Origin: an uncultured Rubripirellula sp.
Lineage (GTDB): Bacteria; Planctomycetota; Planctomycetia; Pirellulales; Pirellulaceae
Length of the DNA stretch: 64,000 nt
Direction: 5' to 3'
Assembly (NCBI GenBank): GCA_938045805.1
Contig: CALIBL010000011.1
Coordinates: 62,001-126,000 of the forward strand
The notes beneath the pieces were generated by a model. The model had not been told where the DNA came from and ran no database searches. It worked only from the letters and a program-made list of their open reading frames with translations. The translations under genes and the position numbers were made by a program. Position 1 is the first letter of the stretch. Each line of letters opens with the position of its first letter. Shown in pieces: positions 16,587-25,918 of this stretch.

Positions 16587-17693
16587 ATGAGTGGCTCTCC
16601 ACCGCCTTCGCCAAACCCGTCGACCGCACAATCAGACGACGGATCCGCAAAGCCAACCAATCCCTCTCAATCGCCTCCACGAAATTTGGCTGACGTCTTG
16701 CGTGAATTTGCGGGACATCAACAAATCATGCGAGAAGAATTGGGAAAGGTAATTGTTGGACAGAAAGACACCATTGAACAACTCCTTGCTGCGATTTTCA
16801 CTCGAGGCCATTGCCTTTTGGAAGGTGTGCCTGGACTAGCGAAAACGCTGATGGTTAGCACGTTGTCCGACATCCTCGACGTCTCGTTCAAACGAATCCA
16901 GTTCACTCCCGACCTGATGCCGTCAGACATCACAGGAACACAAGTGCTCGAAGAAGACGAGTCAGGCAAACGAACTTTCCGTTTTGTCGAGGGTCCGATC
17001 TTTACCAACATCCTTCTTGCGGATGAGATCAACCGAACACCGCCGAAAACGCAAGCAGCTCTCCTAGAAGCCATGCAGGAACGGCAAGTGACCATTGGGC
17101 GTGATACCTACAATTTACCCGCTCCATTTTTCACGATTGCGACGCAAAACCCAATTGAACAAGAAGGTACCTATCCGCTGCCCGAAGCGCAGCTAGATCG
17201 TTTCATGTTCAATATCAAGATTGACTACCCAACCGCGGATGAAGAGGAGCAGATACTCACTGCAACGACGCGAGGTGAACAGCCCAAAGTCAACAAAGTG
17301 CTATCCGCTAGGGCCATTCTGAATGTGCAAAAATTGGTCTCAAGTATAGCAGTGAATCCTTACGTCATTCGCTACGCCACTCGGCTCGTTCGCGCAACTC
17401 GACCGAGTGATGAGTCAGCCCCAGAATACGTTCGCAACCTTGTCGATTGCGGTGCGGGTCCAAGAGCGGGTCAAAACCTGATTGCGGGCGCGAAAGCAAT
17501 TGCAGCGATGGACGGGAGATTCAGCATCGACCCCCAAGACATTCGGAAAATCGCAACTCCGGTACTTCGCCATCGCATTAGCACAAACTTTCAGGCGCAA
17601 GCGGAAGGCATGGACTCCGATTCCATAATCAATCAATTACTCAGTGATGTCCAAGAACCTACACCTGACAAACTGACCAAGCAAAGCAAGTAA
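16587..17693 (+). CDS. MoxR-family AAA+ ATPase
   Basis: A 368-residue MoxR-type AAA+ ATPase, a chaperone-like class that activates partner proteins with vWA domains. It has Walker A GVPGLAKT (80-87), Walker B LLADE (143-147), the MoxR insert FTPDLMPSDITGT and the sensor segment TIATQNPIEQEGTYPLPEAQLDRF. The C-terminal lid domain is complete. The first 30 residues are a Ser/Pro-rich tail. It is the first gene of a plus-strand set with the DUF58 gene (73-base gap) and the BatA-like gene (17-base gap), the standard MoxR-DUF58-BatA arrangement. No strong ribosome site is seen before the ATG. Confidence 0.95.
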   Translation: MSGSPPPSPNPSTAQSDDGSAKPTNPSQSPPRNLADVLREFAGHQQIMREELGKVIVGQKDTIEQLLAAIFTRGHCLLEGVPGLAKTLMVSTLSDILDVSFKRIQFTPDLMPSDITGTQVLEEDESGKRTFRFVEGPIFTNILLADEINRTPPKTQAALLEAMQERQVTIGRDTYNLPAPFFTIATQNPIEQEGTYPLPEAQLDRFMFNIKIDYPTADEEEQILTATTRGEQPKVNKVLSARAILNVQKLVSSIAVNPYVIRYATRLVRATRPSDESAPEYVRNLVDCGAGPRAGQNLIAGAKAIAAMDGRFSIDPQDIRKIATPVLRHRISTNFQAQAEGMDSDSIINQLLSDVQEPTPDKLTKQSK

Positions 17694-17765
17694 GTGATGT
17701 CGCGAGCTTTCACCACTGCATCATGAACCTGACTTTTCAACCACTCATTTGTTTCATCAAACGCT

Positions 17766-18671
17766 ATGCCGAGTTCGCTTTCACCGGAATCCCTGCAGCA
17801 GATCCAGCGACTGGATCTCAAAGCCAGAATGGTGATTCGTGGATTCCTCCAAGGGCTGCACTCCAGCCCCTTTCATGGATTCTCGGTGCAATTCAGCGAG
17901 CACCGTCGTTACAACCGAGGTGATGACCCCAAGTTGATTGACTGGTTAGCCTACGCGAAGACTGACAAGTACTTCATCAAACGCTTTGAAGCCGAAACCA
18001 ATCTAACCGGTTATCTCGTGATGGATTTATCGAAATCCATGGGCTTCACCAAAAGCCAAAGCATGAGCAAATTTGAGTACTGCACGTGTCTTGCTGCATC
18101 ACTCACTTACCTGATGAGCATGCAACAAGACCCCGTTGGTTTACTCACCTGTTCCGAAAAAGTTCGAGCGTTACTGCCTGCAAGAAGTCGTCGCGGACAT
18201 CTCGGGGATGTCCTAGGCCAACTCAATCAACTTGAGCCTTCCGGCATCACGAGCCTTCCTGATTGCCTTACTCAAATCGCAGCGATGTTAAAACAACATT
18301 CGCTCGTAATTTTTTTGACGGACCTGCTACCCAATTCCGACGGCAGTGGACAACCCGATGAAGTGATCTCGTCGTTGGCTCGGCTTCGTCACGGAGGACA
18401 CGACGTCATCGTATTTCACGTTTTGGACGAAGCCGAGGTGAACTTCCCTTATTCTGGATCGGTAGAATTCGAAGATGCAGAGTCAGGTCAAACGATCACG
18501 GTAGATGCATCAGAAATTCGCAACGAGTATCTCGAAGATCTCGAAGAATTTCGCCAGCAGTACCGACATGGGTGCGATCGACTTCGAATCGATTATGTCC
18601 CCCTTGATACGAGCACGCCCTTTGACAAAGCCCTGACAGAATACCTGATCCAACGCCAAAATAGGTTTTAG
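17766..18671 (+). CDS. DUF58 domain protein
   Basis: A 301-residue DUF58 (vWA-like) protein, the usual partner of MoxR ATPases. The family core motif is present as RRYNRGDDPKLIDWLAYAKT (about 47-67), followed by KYFIKRFEAETNL and a vWA-like fold with DLSKSMGF, a DxSxS-type metal site, at about 93-100. No membrane helix is evident, so it is probably cytoplasmic. It sits between moxR and the BatA-like gene in one transcription unit. The precise role of this family is not established; handling of unfolded or envelope-directed proteins is proposed for MoxR systems. Confidence 0.92.
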   Translation: MPSSLSPESLQQIQRLDLKARMVIRGFLQGLHSSPFHGFSVQFSEHRRYNRGDDPKLIDWLAYAKTDKYFIKRFEAETNLTGYLVMDLSKSMGFTKSQSMSKFEYCTCLAASLTYLMSMQQDPVGLLTCSEKVRALLPARSRRGHLGDVLGQLNQLEPSGITSLPDCLTQIAAMLKQHSLVIFLTDLLPNSDGSGQPDEVISSLARLRHGGHDVIVFHVLDEAEVNFPYSGSVEFEDAESGQTITVDASEIRNEYLEDLEEFRQQYRHGCDRLRIDYVPLDTSTPFDKALTEYLIQRQNRF

Positions 18672-18688
18672 TAAACACTGGCAACTGA

Positions 18689-21097
18689 ATGAGTTTTTTG
18701 AATGCGACATTGATTTTTGGCAGCCTCGGCATTGCGATCCCTATCGTGATGCATATGCTCTCGCGCCAAAAGCCAAAACGTGTTCCTTTCCCGTCAATTG
18801 GTTTCTTAAAACCGAAAGCCATCTATTCAAAGAGCCGTGTGCAGATCAAACGCTGGTGGCTTTTGGCCGCGAGGATCTCGCTTGTAGCGATCTTTTCATT
18901 GGCACTCGCACAGCCCGTCATCAGTGCGGATTTCTCCCCAACATGGTTCAGCATTGCCGCAATTGCATTTTTTGGCTGTTGCCTTTTAATCCTTGCAACC
19001 TTTGGCAACCACCGGGGAGTCAGCAGATCCATCATTAGGGGCCTAGCTTATTCTGGCTTCCTCATCTTGATTGGGGCCGCTATTTGGTCATTTCTGACAA
19101 CCACCAATGCGCCTATCACCTCAAAGCAAATCAGCAGCCCGCAAGCGGTTGCAATCATCGTTGATAATGGGCCCTCTTCAGCATGGACGGACAAAGAAGG
19201 ACAAAGACTGGCGCAGATGAAGTCAGTCTGTGAATCATTCATCAAGCAACTGCCTACGCAAAGCCAGGTCTGCGTCATCGACCGATCAACGAGGAATGCT
19301 GCTTTTAGCATTGACCAAACCAGTGCTTTGAACAAATTGAAACAACTCAAGACGGTTCAGTCATTGCAACCGATTGATAATCAAATTGCGATTGCAAAGA
19401 GCACTCTAGAAACAAGCCGCCTTGCTTCACAACAAATTTTGCTGCTCTCCGATTTCAGCGAATACAGCTGGGATCGAGCGACACCATTCAAGCCCAACAC
19501 ACTTGCTAATGATAAGGGAATCATCAGTCTAACCCTTTTTGATCTTGGAAATTTCGAAGGCCAAAATTGGGGCCTAACCATCCCCCAACTCTCCGACAGA
19601 AGTCCCGCTCCTAATACACCAACCCCGATTGGCTTCACGGTTTACAGTGAGTCAAACTTGACAATGTCGGAAAGCTCGAACACTGTCGAGCTGGAAGTTT
19701 TTCAAAATGACCGATCGCTTCCAATGCTGAAGAATGGCGCCATAGAATTCCCCCGAGTGAACATTTCAGACCGAACCAGTGTACGACTCAGCAGCAATGA
19801 TCAGCAGGAATTAGTCCTGAATCTCCCTGCGCTACCGCTCGGCATTCATCACGGTCGGATTCGATTAGCGGGCGCCGATGCAACGCTGCTGGACAACGAA
19901 AGATACTTTTCCATTGAGGTCTTGCCGGCGACGCGCATCTTGATTGTTAGCGATGAACCTGCCGCTTCAAGAGTCATCTTCAACACGATTGGAGCCTCGG
20001 AAAACACAACATCCGACTCCGAATACCAAGCGGACCTTATTACCTTTGCTGATCTGCCACTCGTTCGTCTCGATTCCTACAAAGTTGTTGCACTACTCGA
20101 TCCGCCTGCAAGCATTGCGCCAATCAAAAAAACCATCGAAACCTTTCTTAAACAGGGAGGTCAGTTACTCGTTAGCCTTGGCCAACAAAGCACGGGTGAA
20201 TCCGTTGAAGCAGCTTGGTTCTCTGACAGCACAAGGAAAGCGGGAGAACTGGTCCAACCCAAGCGATGGCGCAGCCCCAAACCCGGCACCTTCCTGCAAC
20301 CAGTGACCGTGCAACACCCAATGCTTAACTCACTTGTTCGGAATATTCCGTGGTCAGACTATCGCATTGAGCAATACTGGCGCGTCAAATCGGAACAAGA
20401 CGATTTGGTGCTAATGAAGTACGCGGGGACGGAACATCCCGCAATCATCGAGCGAATCATTCCGAATCAACCAAGTGAGTCAGGCAAACTGATACTCCTG
20501 ACCACACCTTTCCCTGCCGTTGCGAATGACAACAAGAATTGGAATCGCTTATTTGGGGAGAATGCTTGGCCAGCGTGGCTGCTATGCAGAGATTGCCTTG
20601 ACTACCTCGCCAACCGCAGTAGTGCGTCAAGTAATGCAACCGTTGGCCAGACCTTTGCGATGCAACTGAGCAAAGATCAAATGTCGTTTGGCGATGGGAA
20701 CGTTTTTATGTTTGAACCAGGGCTTCGCCAACCCAAACCCGTTTTTAGCATGGGCAAAAGCCAATACCTCCGAATCAACGATGTCACCGCTGCGGGCACC
20801 TACTGGATTCGGGGAGAAGGACTTGAAAAAGGCTTCTCCGCTAACCTAGACCTGCGGGCTACCCGCACGAATCGGATCAATCCAATCACCCTTACGAAGG
20901 CATTGAACGACGAACAATATCAGTTGATTACGAACTTGGAGGAAATGAAATCTTTCGCGGATCTTACTAACAAGCGGATCTCGTTACACTCGCCCGCGAT
21001 TCTTCTAGCTGCCATCGTCTTCATCCTAGAAAACATTCTTGGTAATCGTTTCTACCAAAGTCGCTCGGACAAGACAAAAAACAAATCACTCGCATAA
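18689..21097 (+). CDS. BatA-like membrane protein with degenerate vWA domain
   Basis: An 802-residue membrane protein. It begins with the BatA N-terminal region (short TM at about 4-22, then SRQKPKRVPFPSIGFLKP), further membrane helices at about 57-75, 85-105 and 115-137, then a vWA-like domain. The metal site reads DNGPS (159-163) instead of DxSxS, so the first Ser is Gly and metal binding is doubtful. A long extracytoplasmic region follows, including a class I amidotransferase-like segment (about 410-560), and a closing membrane helix is at about 771-788. It follows the DUF58 gene by 17 bases and ends the MoxR set. It should be the envelope-embedded partner of MoxR and DUF58. Confidence 0.87.
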   Translation: MSFLNATLIFGSLGIAIPIVMHMLSRQKPKRVPFPSIGFLKPKAIYSKSRVQIKRWWLLAARISLVAIFSLALAQPVISADFSPTWFSIAAIAFFGCCLLILATFGNHRGVSRSIIRGLAYSGFLILIGAAIWSFLTTTNAPITSKQISSPQAVAIIVDNGPSSAWTDKEGQRLAQMKSVCESFIKQLPTQSQVCVIDRSTRNAAFSIDQTSALNKLKQLKTVQSLQPIDNQIAIAKSTLETSRLASQQILLLSDFSEYSWDRATPFKPNTLANDKGIISLTLFDLGNFEGQNWGLTIPQLSDRSPAPNTPTPIGFTVYSESNLTMSESSNTVELEVFQNDRSLPMLKNGAIEFPRVNISDRTSVRLSSNDQQELVLNLPALPLGIHHGRIRLAGADATLLDNERYFSIEVLPATRILIVSDEPAASRVIFNTIGASENTTSDSEYQADLITFADLPLVRLDSYKVVALLDPPASIAPIKKTIETFLKQGGQLLVSLGQQSTGESVEAAWFSDSTRKAGELVQPKRWRSPKPGTFLQPVTVQHPMLNSLVRNIPWSDYRIEQYWRVKSEQDDLVLMKYAGTEHPAIIERIIPNQPSESGKLILLTTPFPAVANDNKNWNRLFGENAWPAWLLCRDCLDYLANRSSASSNATVGQTFAMQLSKDQMSFGDGNVFMFEPGLRQPKPVFSMGKSQYLRINDVTAAGTYWIRGEGLEKGFSANLDLRATRTNRINPITLTKALNDEQYQLITNLEEMKSFADLTNKRISLHSPAILLAAIVFILENILGNRFYQSRSDKTKNKSLA

Positions 21098-21247
21098 CTA
21101 ACCCGCAGAAGACTGGACTTTGCTCTAGATAGCAAGTTTCTGGTTAGTCATTTAGCCATGCAAGACATGGAACCAAAGAAATGATAAACTAGACATTTAG
21201 CACCACGCTTTTATCGCACCCTGCAAAACTTCCATCACTGAGACCGC

Positions 21248-22291
21248 ATGGAAAGTATCAGCAAATCCGCACTCATTGAATTCAATGAGGAAGTGCTTAG
21301 TTTGTCGAAGGCGGGAATTGCATTCGACCTTGGTAAGCTCGAACATCTCGGACAACGCGTGCAGAACAGCGCTGCAAGTGAGACCACCGAAGTGTTCCTC
21401 GGTCGCGTCAACGCATTCCTCGAGTCAACCAAGATTTCCGACCAATCGATAAAACAAGCAATCACCGAACAATTCCCTGAGTCACCAAACTATTGTCGAG
21501 CCGTCGAGATCTACACGAGCACGGATAGTCGATCGCTTGCGTTGGAACAGCTGCGTTTCCCAATTCGAATTAACTCAATGGTGACGACCACCATTGGCAA
21601 TGCACTGATCTATCCCTCCATCCTCCTCGTTTTTGTTGCCTTGGGCTTTTCAGTGATATGCCTGTTCACAGGACCAACCATCACAAGCCTCTACGATCAG
21701 GTCCAACAAGAACGACCATTCAGTGTTCAAATACTTGACAGTGGACGTCGACTCCTGCCCGCTTGGGGCTCTGCGGTTCCACTTTTCATGGTTTTGTTTT
21801 GGGTGTGGTGGCATCGCGCCGGCAAATCAAAATCATGGACTTGGCTACCGGGAAACTCCGTTTATTATCAAGCCGCAATCAAATCGCACTCTGCTCATTT
21901 GCTGGGACAACTCTTAAGCAAGGGATGCCCATCAGAGGTTGCAATTCATCTCGCAACCCCCCAACAACCGACTTTTGCTAGTCACCCTGATACGGGTGGT
22001 AAAGCGATGGCTGCAGACCCATTAGCGTCGCTACCACCATTAATGCAGTGGGCGATGCAACGAAGCGATCACAAAGAAAAATTACTTCAAGACACGCTTC
22101 CTGTTGTATCAGAGATCTACGCGAAAACTGCGGTGAGGCAGACACGTGCCTGGTGGTCACTATTACCAACGATCATTGGGATTCTATTAGGTGGATTAGT
22201 TGTTTTCGCCTACAGCTTTAGTCTCTTTGCACCAGTAATCCAAGTGCTACATGACTTGGCAAGTCCCATCGGTGGACTCAGCGATCCCTAA
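21248..22291 (+). CDS. GspF/PilC-like inner-membrane protein (first of three)
   Basis: A 347-residue divergent type II secretion F-domain protein. The helical N-terminal domain is followed by a membrane helix (about 115-140, LIYPSILLVFVALGFSVICLF), the family's YP-x-x-L signature around the first TM. A second helical segment lies at about 165-185, a second cytoplasmic domain containing LLSKGCPSEVAIHLA, and a last TM (about 300-325). GspF forms the platform of type II secretion and type IV pilus machines. It is followed by two more genes of the same family, then pseudopilin genes, all on the plus strand. Sequence is poorly conserved relative to typical GspF (about 400 residues), so assignment rests on topology and context. 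Confidence 0.75.
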   Translation: MESISKSALIEFNEEVLSLSKAGIAFDLGKLEHLGQRVQNSAASETTEVFLGRVNAFLESTKISDQSIKQAITEQFPESPNYCRAVEIYTSTDSRSLALEQLRFPIRINSMVTTTIGNALIYPSILLVFVALGFSVICLFTGPTITSLYDQVQQERPFSVQILDSGRRLLPAWGSAVPLFMVLFWVWWHRAGKSKSWTWLPGNSVYYQAAIKSHSAHLLGQLLSKGCPSEVAIHLATPQQPTFASHPDTGGKAMAADPLASLPPLMQWAMQRSDHKEKLLQDTLPVVSEIYAKTAVRQTRAWWSLLPTIIGILLGGLVVFAYSFSLFAPVIQVLHDLASPIGGLSDP

Positions 22292-22407
22292 AAGCACATG
22301 AATACATTGATAAGCAATACGTTGAAAATGCTTAATTTGATCAGTGTGTTAACCCGAATGCGTCACCCTGTATTCACGACAAAGACCCCGAGCAGAAAGA
22401 TAAACCA

Positions 22408-23409
22408 ATGCAAGATGGAGGATCCATTCAGCCATTGAACACCATCTTTGAAAACAAAGATTCTGTTATCGCGGCTCTGAACGCTTTGTTGGAGGATCTA
22501 GAACAAACCCAAGCTGAGAATCAATTACGCTCCGTCATTCGCGACTTACAAGTAGCACAGTCCCTGGAAGATATCCGATCGAACCAACGCCTAATGCAAT
22601 GGCTACCAGTACTCGCCTCGGGTGTTAGCGACGATGCTGTCAATCACAGCCTAACTAACTTGATTGGCTACGCTTCACGTGATAACGAATTAAGATTCGA
22701 AAGGAGGCGAGCCTTGGCTTATCCCGTGATGCTGCTGGTGGGAGTCGGATTCGTCTTTGCGCTACTAACCATTCTTGTCGTCCCCATCTTTGATAAGATG
22801 TTTGAGGACTATGGCATCGAATTACCCGGCGCGACCAAGATGGTCATTTCGCTCTCACGAGAAGTCAGAGAGCAACCACTGCTTCTCATTCTCAAAGTCG
22901 CCAGCCTCATCACGATGGTGATTGTGATCAAAAAGCTTTGGTCACGAACAGGAGTGTCCCACCGCTTTTTCCGGTTTCTTGTCAACGGTAATTCTGCAAG
23001 CGTGAGTGAAATGTCCATACTGGCAGGTCGCCTCGCAGAACTTCTCCACTTGGGTCTATCACGCGAAGATGCATTGGTACTTGCGGGGCAGGGCCTCAAG
23101 AGTCATTGGTACCAAAACGCCTGTAAAATTCTCGCGGCACGTATGGCGACAGATACCAAGTGGGTCGAGAGCAAAGCGGCGAGAACGTTCCCTGATAATG
23201 TCATCTTAGCATTGCAGGGAAATCCAATCCCCAACGTTGACCTGCTGCGTGAATTATCAGCAATGTACGCCGACCGCGTGCATCACCGAGTTGATTGGAC
23301 AACGGGCGCTTTCGCTCAGATCGCCATTGTCTGTCTCGGAGTAGCAGTTGGGTTCATGGTGATCGTGTTGTTGACACCTTTGTTCAGCCTAATCTCGGCT
23401 CTTTCATAA
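22408..23409 (+). CDS. GspF/PilC-like inner-membrane protein (second of three)
   Basis: A 333-residue type II secretion F-domain protein. The first cytoplasmic domain is short. The TM after RRRALAYPVMLLVGVGFVF (about 105-128) leads into VVPIFDKMFEDYGIELPGATK, a clear GspF signature. A second TM lies at about 153-175, a second helical domain with LAGRLAELLHLGLSREDAL, and a terminal TM (about 303-328) ending LLTPLFSLISAL. It is the most recognisable of the three paralogues. The frame is closed by a stop upstream at 22333, and no other start precedes ATG 22408 in the open part. Confidence 0.88.
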   Translation: MQDGGSIQPLNTIFENKDSVIAALNALLEDLEQTQAENQLRSVIRDLQVAQSLEDIRSNQRLMQWLPVLASGVSDDAVNHSLTNLIGYASRDNELRFERRRALAYPVMLLVGVGFVFALLTILVVPIFDKMFEDYGIELPGATKMVISLSREVREQPLLLILKVASLITMVIVIKKLWSRTGVSHRFFRFLVNGNSASVSEMSILAGRLAELLHLGLSREDALVLAGQGLKSHWYQNACKILAARMATDTKWVESKAARTFPDNVILALQGNPIPNVDLLRELSAMYADRVHHRVDWTTGAFAQIAIVCLGVAVGFMVIVLLTPLFSLISALS

Positions 23410-23424
23410 TAGGAATCACGACAA

Positions 23425-24534
23425 ATGCGTAACAAGTGGTTCTTAAGCTCCCGAAGATCAGGGCTCCGTGCTTCATCAGTTTGGATGGCTTCGCCGTGGT
23501 GGCCGAGTGATTCGCTACAAATCAAGCAGAAAGGCTTGCTACGACTGCTAGCGGTTTCACATCGACAAGGCATCGATCCGTACCGCCTCATCTACAATTT
23601 GGCATTGGAGAATCGCGGCCGATACCGACGAATTTTAAACCGTTTTGTACGGCAAATTCAGATCGGCACTCCAGTCCTTGAAGCATTAGAACAAGTTCCA
23701 GATGCGATCGATGACTATGACTTACTGGCTTTGCAGATTGGAGCTGGAACCGACTCCATGGATAAAATCTACACCGAACTTCTTGAAAACCGAGAGAGTC
23801 GCTACGGCACCGAGCAGAATATTAAGAGAAACCTGAACGTTTACTTTGCTCTACTTGCTGTCATCTTCATGCTGATGACAAATTTTATAGCCGTCTTCGT
23901 TACACCAATCCTGCAGCAGATTCATGAAGAATTTGGCATCGGGGGTAGGGGCATTTCAGCAAATCTAATTTCCATTGTGTCGAATTGGTTTGGAGCAAGC
24001 TTGCCCTACAGTATCTTTCTTTTTCTCTTAATTGCCGCTTACATTTGGTCATCTAATGTTCGACGAGCTTCACAAAGGATTCTTGCGTTCCTGAACCCAA
24101 GGCTACCGTCAGAAGCTCGCAGCCAAATCCTTCGCTTGATGGCTGTCGGCATAGAAACAAAGCACTCAACAAACGAAGTTCTCTCCGCATTAGCGGTAAA
24201 ACACCCTAGTCCACGAATACGGCATCGACTCAAACTCGCCGATGCACAATCGGACAATGCCCGAATTCCTTGGCAAGCGTTGTCAGATAACGGGATTATC
24301 AGTAGGGACCAAGCTAGTGCCTTGATTCAAGTTGATCAGTCCGATGCGGTAACTTGGTGTCTACGGGAATTTGCTCACGAACAAACAAATCAAGTGAATA
24401 GCAGGAAGAATATTCGCACTCGACTGGTTCATCCGGTCATCACCTCTGTCTTCGCCGTGCTTGTGCTGATCGTTGCTAGCGCGATGATCAGCTTTCTAAC
24501 GGAAATGGTCCAAGCACTGGCGAATGTGGTATAG
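23425..24534 (+). CDS. GspF/PilC-like inner-membrane protein (third of three)
   Basis: A 369-residue type II secretion F-domain protein. The first helical domain is recognisable from LLRLLAVSHRQGIDPYRLIYNLA and IGTPVLEALEQVPDAI. A TM at about 142-165 is followed by FVTPILQQIHEEFGIGGRGIS, the family signature. A second TM lies at about 190-210, a second helical domain at about 225-320, and a terminal TM at about 338-360. It starts 15 bases after the second paralogue and ends 12 bases before the first pseudopilin gene. The basic, Trp-rich first 35 residues look unlike the family and may mean the true start is a later codon. Confidence 0.83.
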   Translation: MRNKWFLSSRRSGLRASSVWMASPWWPSDSLQIKQKGLLRLLAVSHRQGIDPYRLIYNLALENRGRYRRILNRFVRQIQIGTPVLEALEQVPDAIDDYDLLALQIGAGTDSMDKIYTELLENRESRYGTEQNIKRNLNVYFALLAVIFMLMTNFIAVFVTPILQQIHEEFGIGGRGISANLISIVSNWFGASLPYSIFLFLLIAAYIWSSNVRRASQRILAFLNPRLPSEARSQILRLMAVGIETKHSTNEVLSALAVKHPSPRIRHRLKLADAQSDNARIPWQALSDNGIISRDQASALIQVDQSDAVTWCLREFAHEQTNQVNSRKNIRTRLVHPVITSVFAVLVLIVASAMISFLTEMVQALANVV

Positions 24535-24546
24535 GAGCGAAACTCA

Positions 24547-24951
24547 ATGGATACAAATCACCAGAACCGTCGAAGCGGGTTCACGAGCACCGAGCTGGTT
24601 GTCGCATGTTCGCTATTGGTAGCGGCGACCTCGGCAATCGCAACGCTTGCGGTGAAAACCACCCGTCTTTGGCAGGATTCTCGACACCAGCAGATCGCGA
24701 TCGAGGAATTAAGCAGTGAGCTCGATCGTTTAATTGCTTTAGATCCAACAACTCGAATTGTCGCCATGCAGAACCTGATGCCGTCAGAGATCCTTCAAGA
24801 GATTTGTCCATCTGTGACCCTATCAGCATCCTGGGAAGACGAAGCGAGATCCGCAATTCAATTAAAACTCAACTGGAACACCGTACAACCTAAAGCGTCT
24901 GTTGAGCTAACAGGGTGGATCAACCCAATTGCTGACGGAGCGTTGCAATGA
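24547..24951 (+). CDS. Pseudopilin-like protein with N-terminal methylation motif
   Basis: A 134-residue prepilin-like protein. A short basic leader ends RRSG, then FTSTELVVACSLLVAATSAI (about 12-31). This is a type IV prepilin cleavage/methylation site with Glu at position +5 and a hydrophobic N-helix. The C-terminal globular part is small and not recognised. It would be processed by a prepilin peptidase not present in this window. The stop shares ATGA with the start of the next gene at 24948. Confidence 0.82.
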   Translation: MDTNHQNRRSGFTSTELVVACSLLVAATSAIATLAVKTTRLWQDSRHQQIAIEELSSELDRLIALDPTTRIVAMQNLMPSEILQEICPSVTLSASWEDEARSAIQLKLNWNTVQPKASVELTGWINPIADGALQ

Positions 24952-25463
24952 AAACCGCAATGGCCAAACGAGGCTATACCCTCATTGAACTTTCAATCTC
25001 CATGACGGTCGGGAGCACCCTTTTGATTCTCTCCGCCGGCTTGATCCACCAAGTCATGCGATATCATTCCGTTACTCGTGACCGCGCGCTCGAGCATCAA
25101 GTGCTAGAGCGACTAGGCGGGGATCTACGTCGAGACATTCACCTCGCAATGAACGCTGAATTAAAAGCGACTGATGTAGTGCAACTCCAATATGAAGGCG
25201 ATCACTTCATCCACTGGAAAATAGAAAACCATTCGATTGAAAAAACGCACGTCGAGGGTAATCGTAAGATCCGCATGGAGTCCTACACTTTCAAACGCCC
25301 CATAACCGGGGTATTTGACCTATTGGAAAGCCCCCCGCAAGTATCGCTTACCATCCAATCACCAGATCAAATCCACGGAACGAAGAAAGGTACACCGAGA
25401 AGAATTTCGGCATCACTCAGCCGACTCGCTCGACACGAAAGAGGTGAGGTGGTCGATGAATAA
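24948..25463 (+). CDS. GspJ-like pseudopilin
   Basis: A 171-residue prepilin-like protein. The leader MKTAMAKRG precedes YTLIELSISMTVGSTLLILS, a good class III signal (Gly-1, Glu+5). RALEHQVLERLGGDLRRDIH after the helix resembles the GspJ/PulJ minor pseudopilins, where paired arginines follow the N-helix. It overlaps the preceding gene by 4 bases and the following gene by 8, so the three small genes are translationally coupled. Exact minor-pseudopilin type is inference. Confidence 0.82.
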   Translation: MKTAMAKRGYTLIELSISMTVGSTLLILSAGLIHQVMRYHSVTRDRALEHQVLERLGGDLRRDIHLAMNAELKATDVVQLQYEGDHFIHWKIENHSIEKTHVEGNRKIRMESYTFKRPITGVFDLLESPPQVSLTIQSPDQIHGTKKGTPRRISASLSRLARHERGEVVDE

Positions 25464-25893
25464 CCGCAACAGACCACCAAGCCGAACCGGCACCTTGATT
25501 GTCTGTGTCTTGGTCTGCATGGGTGTCGCGACCACCATCATGAGCCTTTCGACGATCGGTGCGATTCGCGCCCGAAGATCGATTCAAAAGTCGCATCAAC
25601 TTCGACAGACACAGTACTTACTTGATGCTGGTGTTTTACTTTGTGCAAAACAGCTTCAAGCATCAACTGAATATCGCGGTGAAACATGGCGCCCAAAAAT
25701 TCAATCACTTCAGCGGTTGAACCCAGAAATCACCATCACGGTGCAACAAACCCAGCAATCACGCGTACTCCAAATCACAGTTGTGGCCCAAACGGGAAAT
25801 CATAGTACCGATGCTGAATCTCTCGATCACCGAAAAATTAAACGTACCCATCAGTTCGATTACCGTCTCGATGCCCCTAAATCAACCAATTAA
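25456..25893 (+). CDS. GspK/PilX-like small membrane protein
   Basis: A 145-residue protein. A basic N-terminus (MNNRNRPPSRTGT) precedes a hydrophobic segment (about 14-35, LIVCVLVCMGVATTIMSLS) and a helical region rich in Arg/Gln (QLRQTQYLLDAGVLLCAKQL). The layout resembles GspK/PilX, which lack the Glu+5 of other pseudopilins. The frame is open farther upstream, but the earlier part lies inside the GspJ-like gene; ATG 25456 is preferred because it overlaps the upstream stop by only 8 bases. Confidence 0.72.
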   Translation: MNNRNRPPSRTGTLIVCVLVCMGVATTIMSLSTIGAIRARRSIQKSHQLRQTQYLLDAGVLLCAKQLQASTEYRGETWRPKIQSLQRLNPEITITVQQTQQSRVLQITVVAQTGNHSTDAESLDHRKIKRTHQFDYRLDAPKSTN

Positions 25894-25918
25894 ATCTGAA
25901 CCACCGGAGTTCTCTACG

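Noticed and set aside
25315-25455. Upstream extension of the GspK-like frame
   Set aside because: It runs inside the GspJ-like gene; the ATG at 25456 with a short overlap is a better start.
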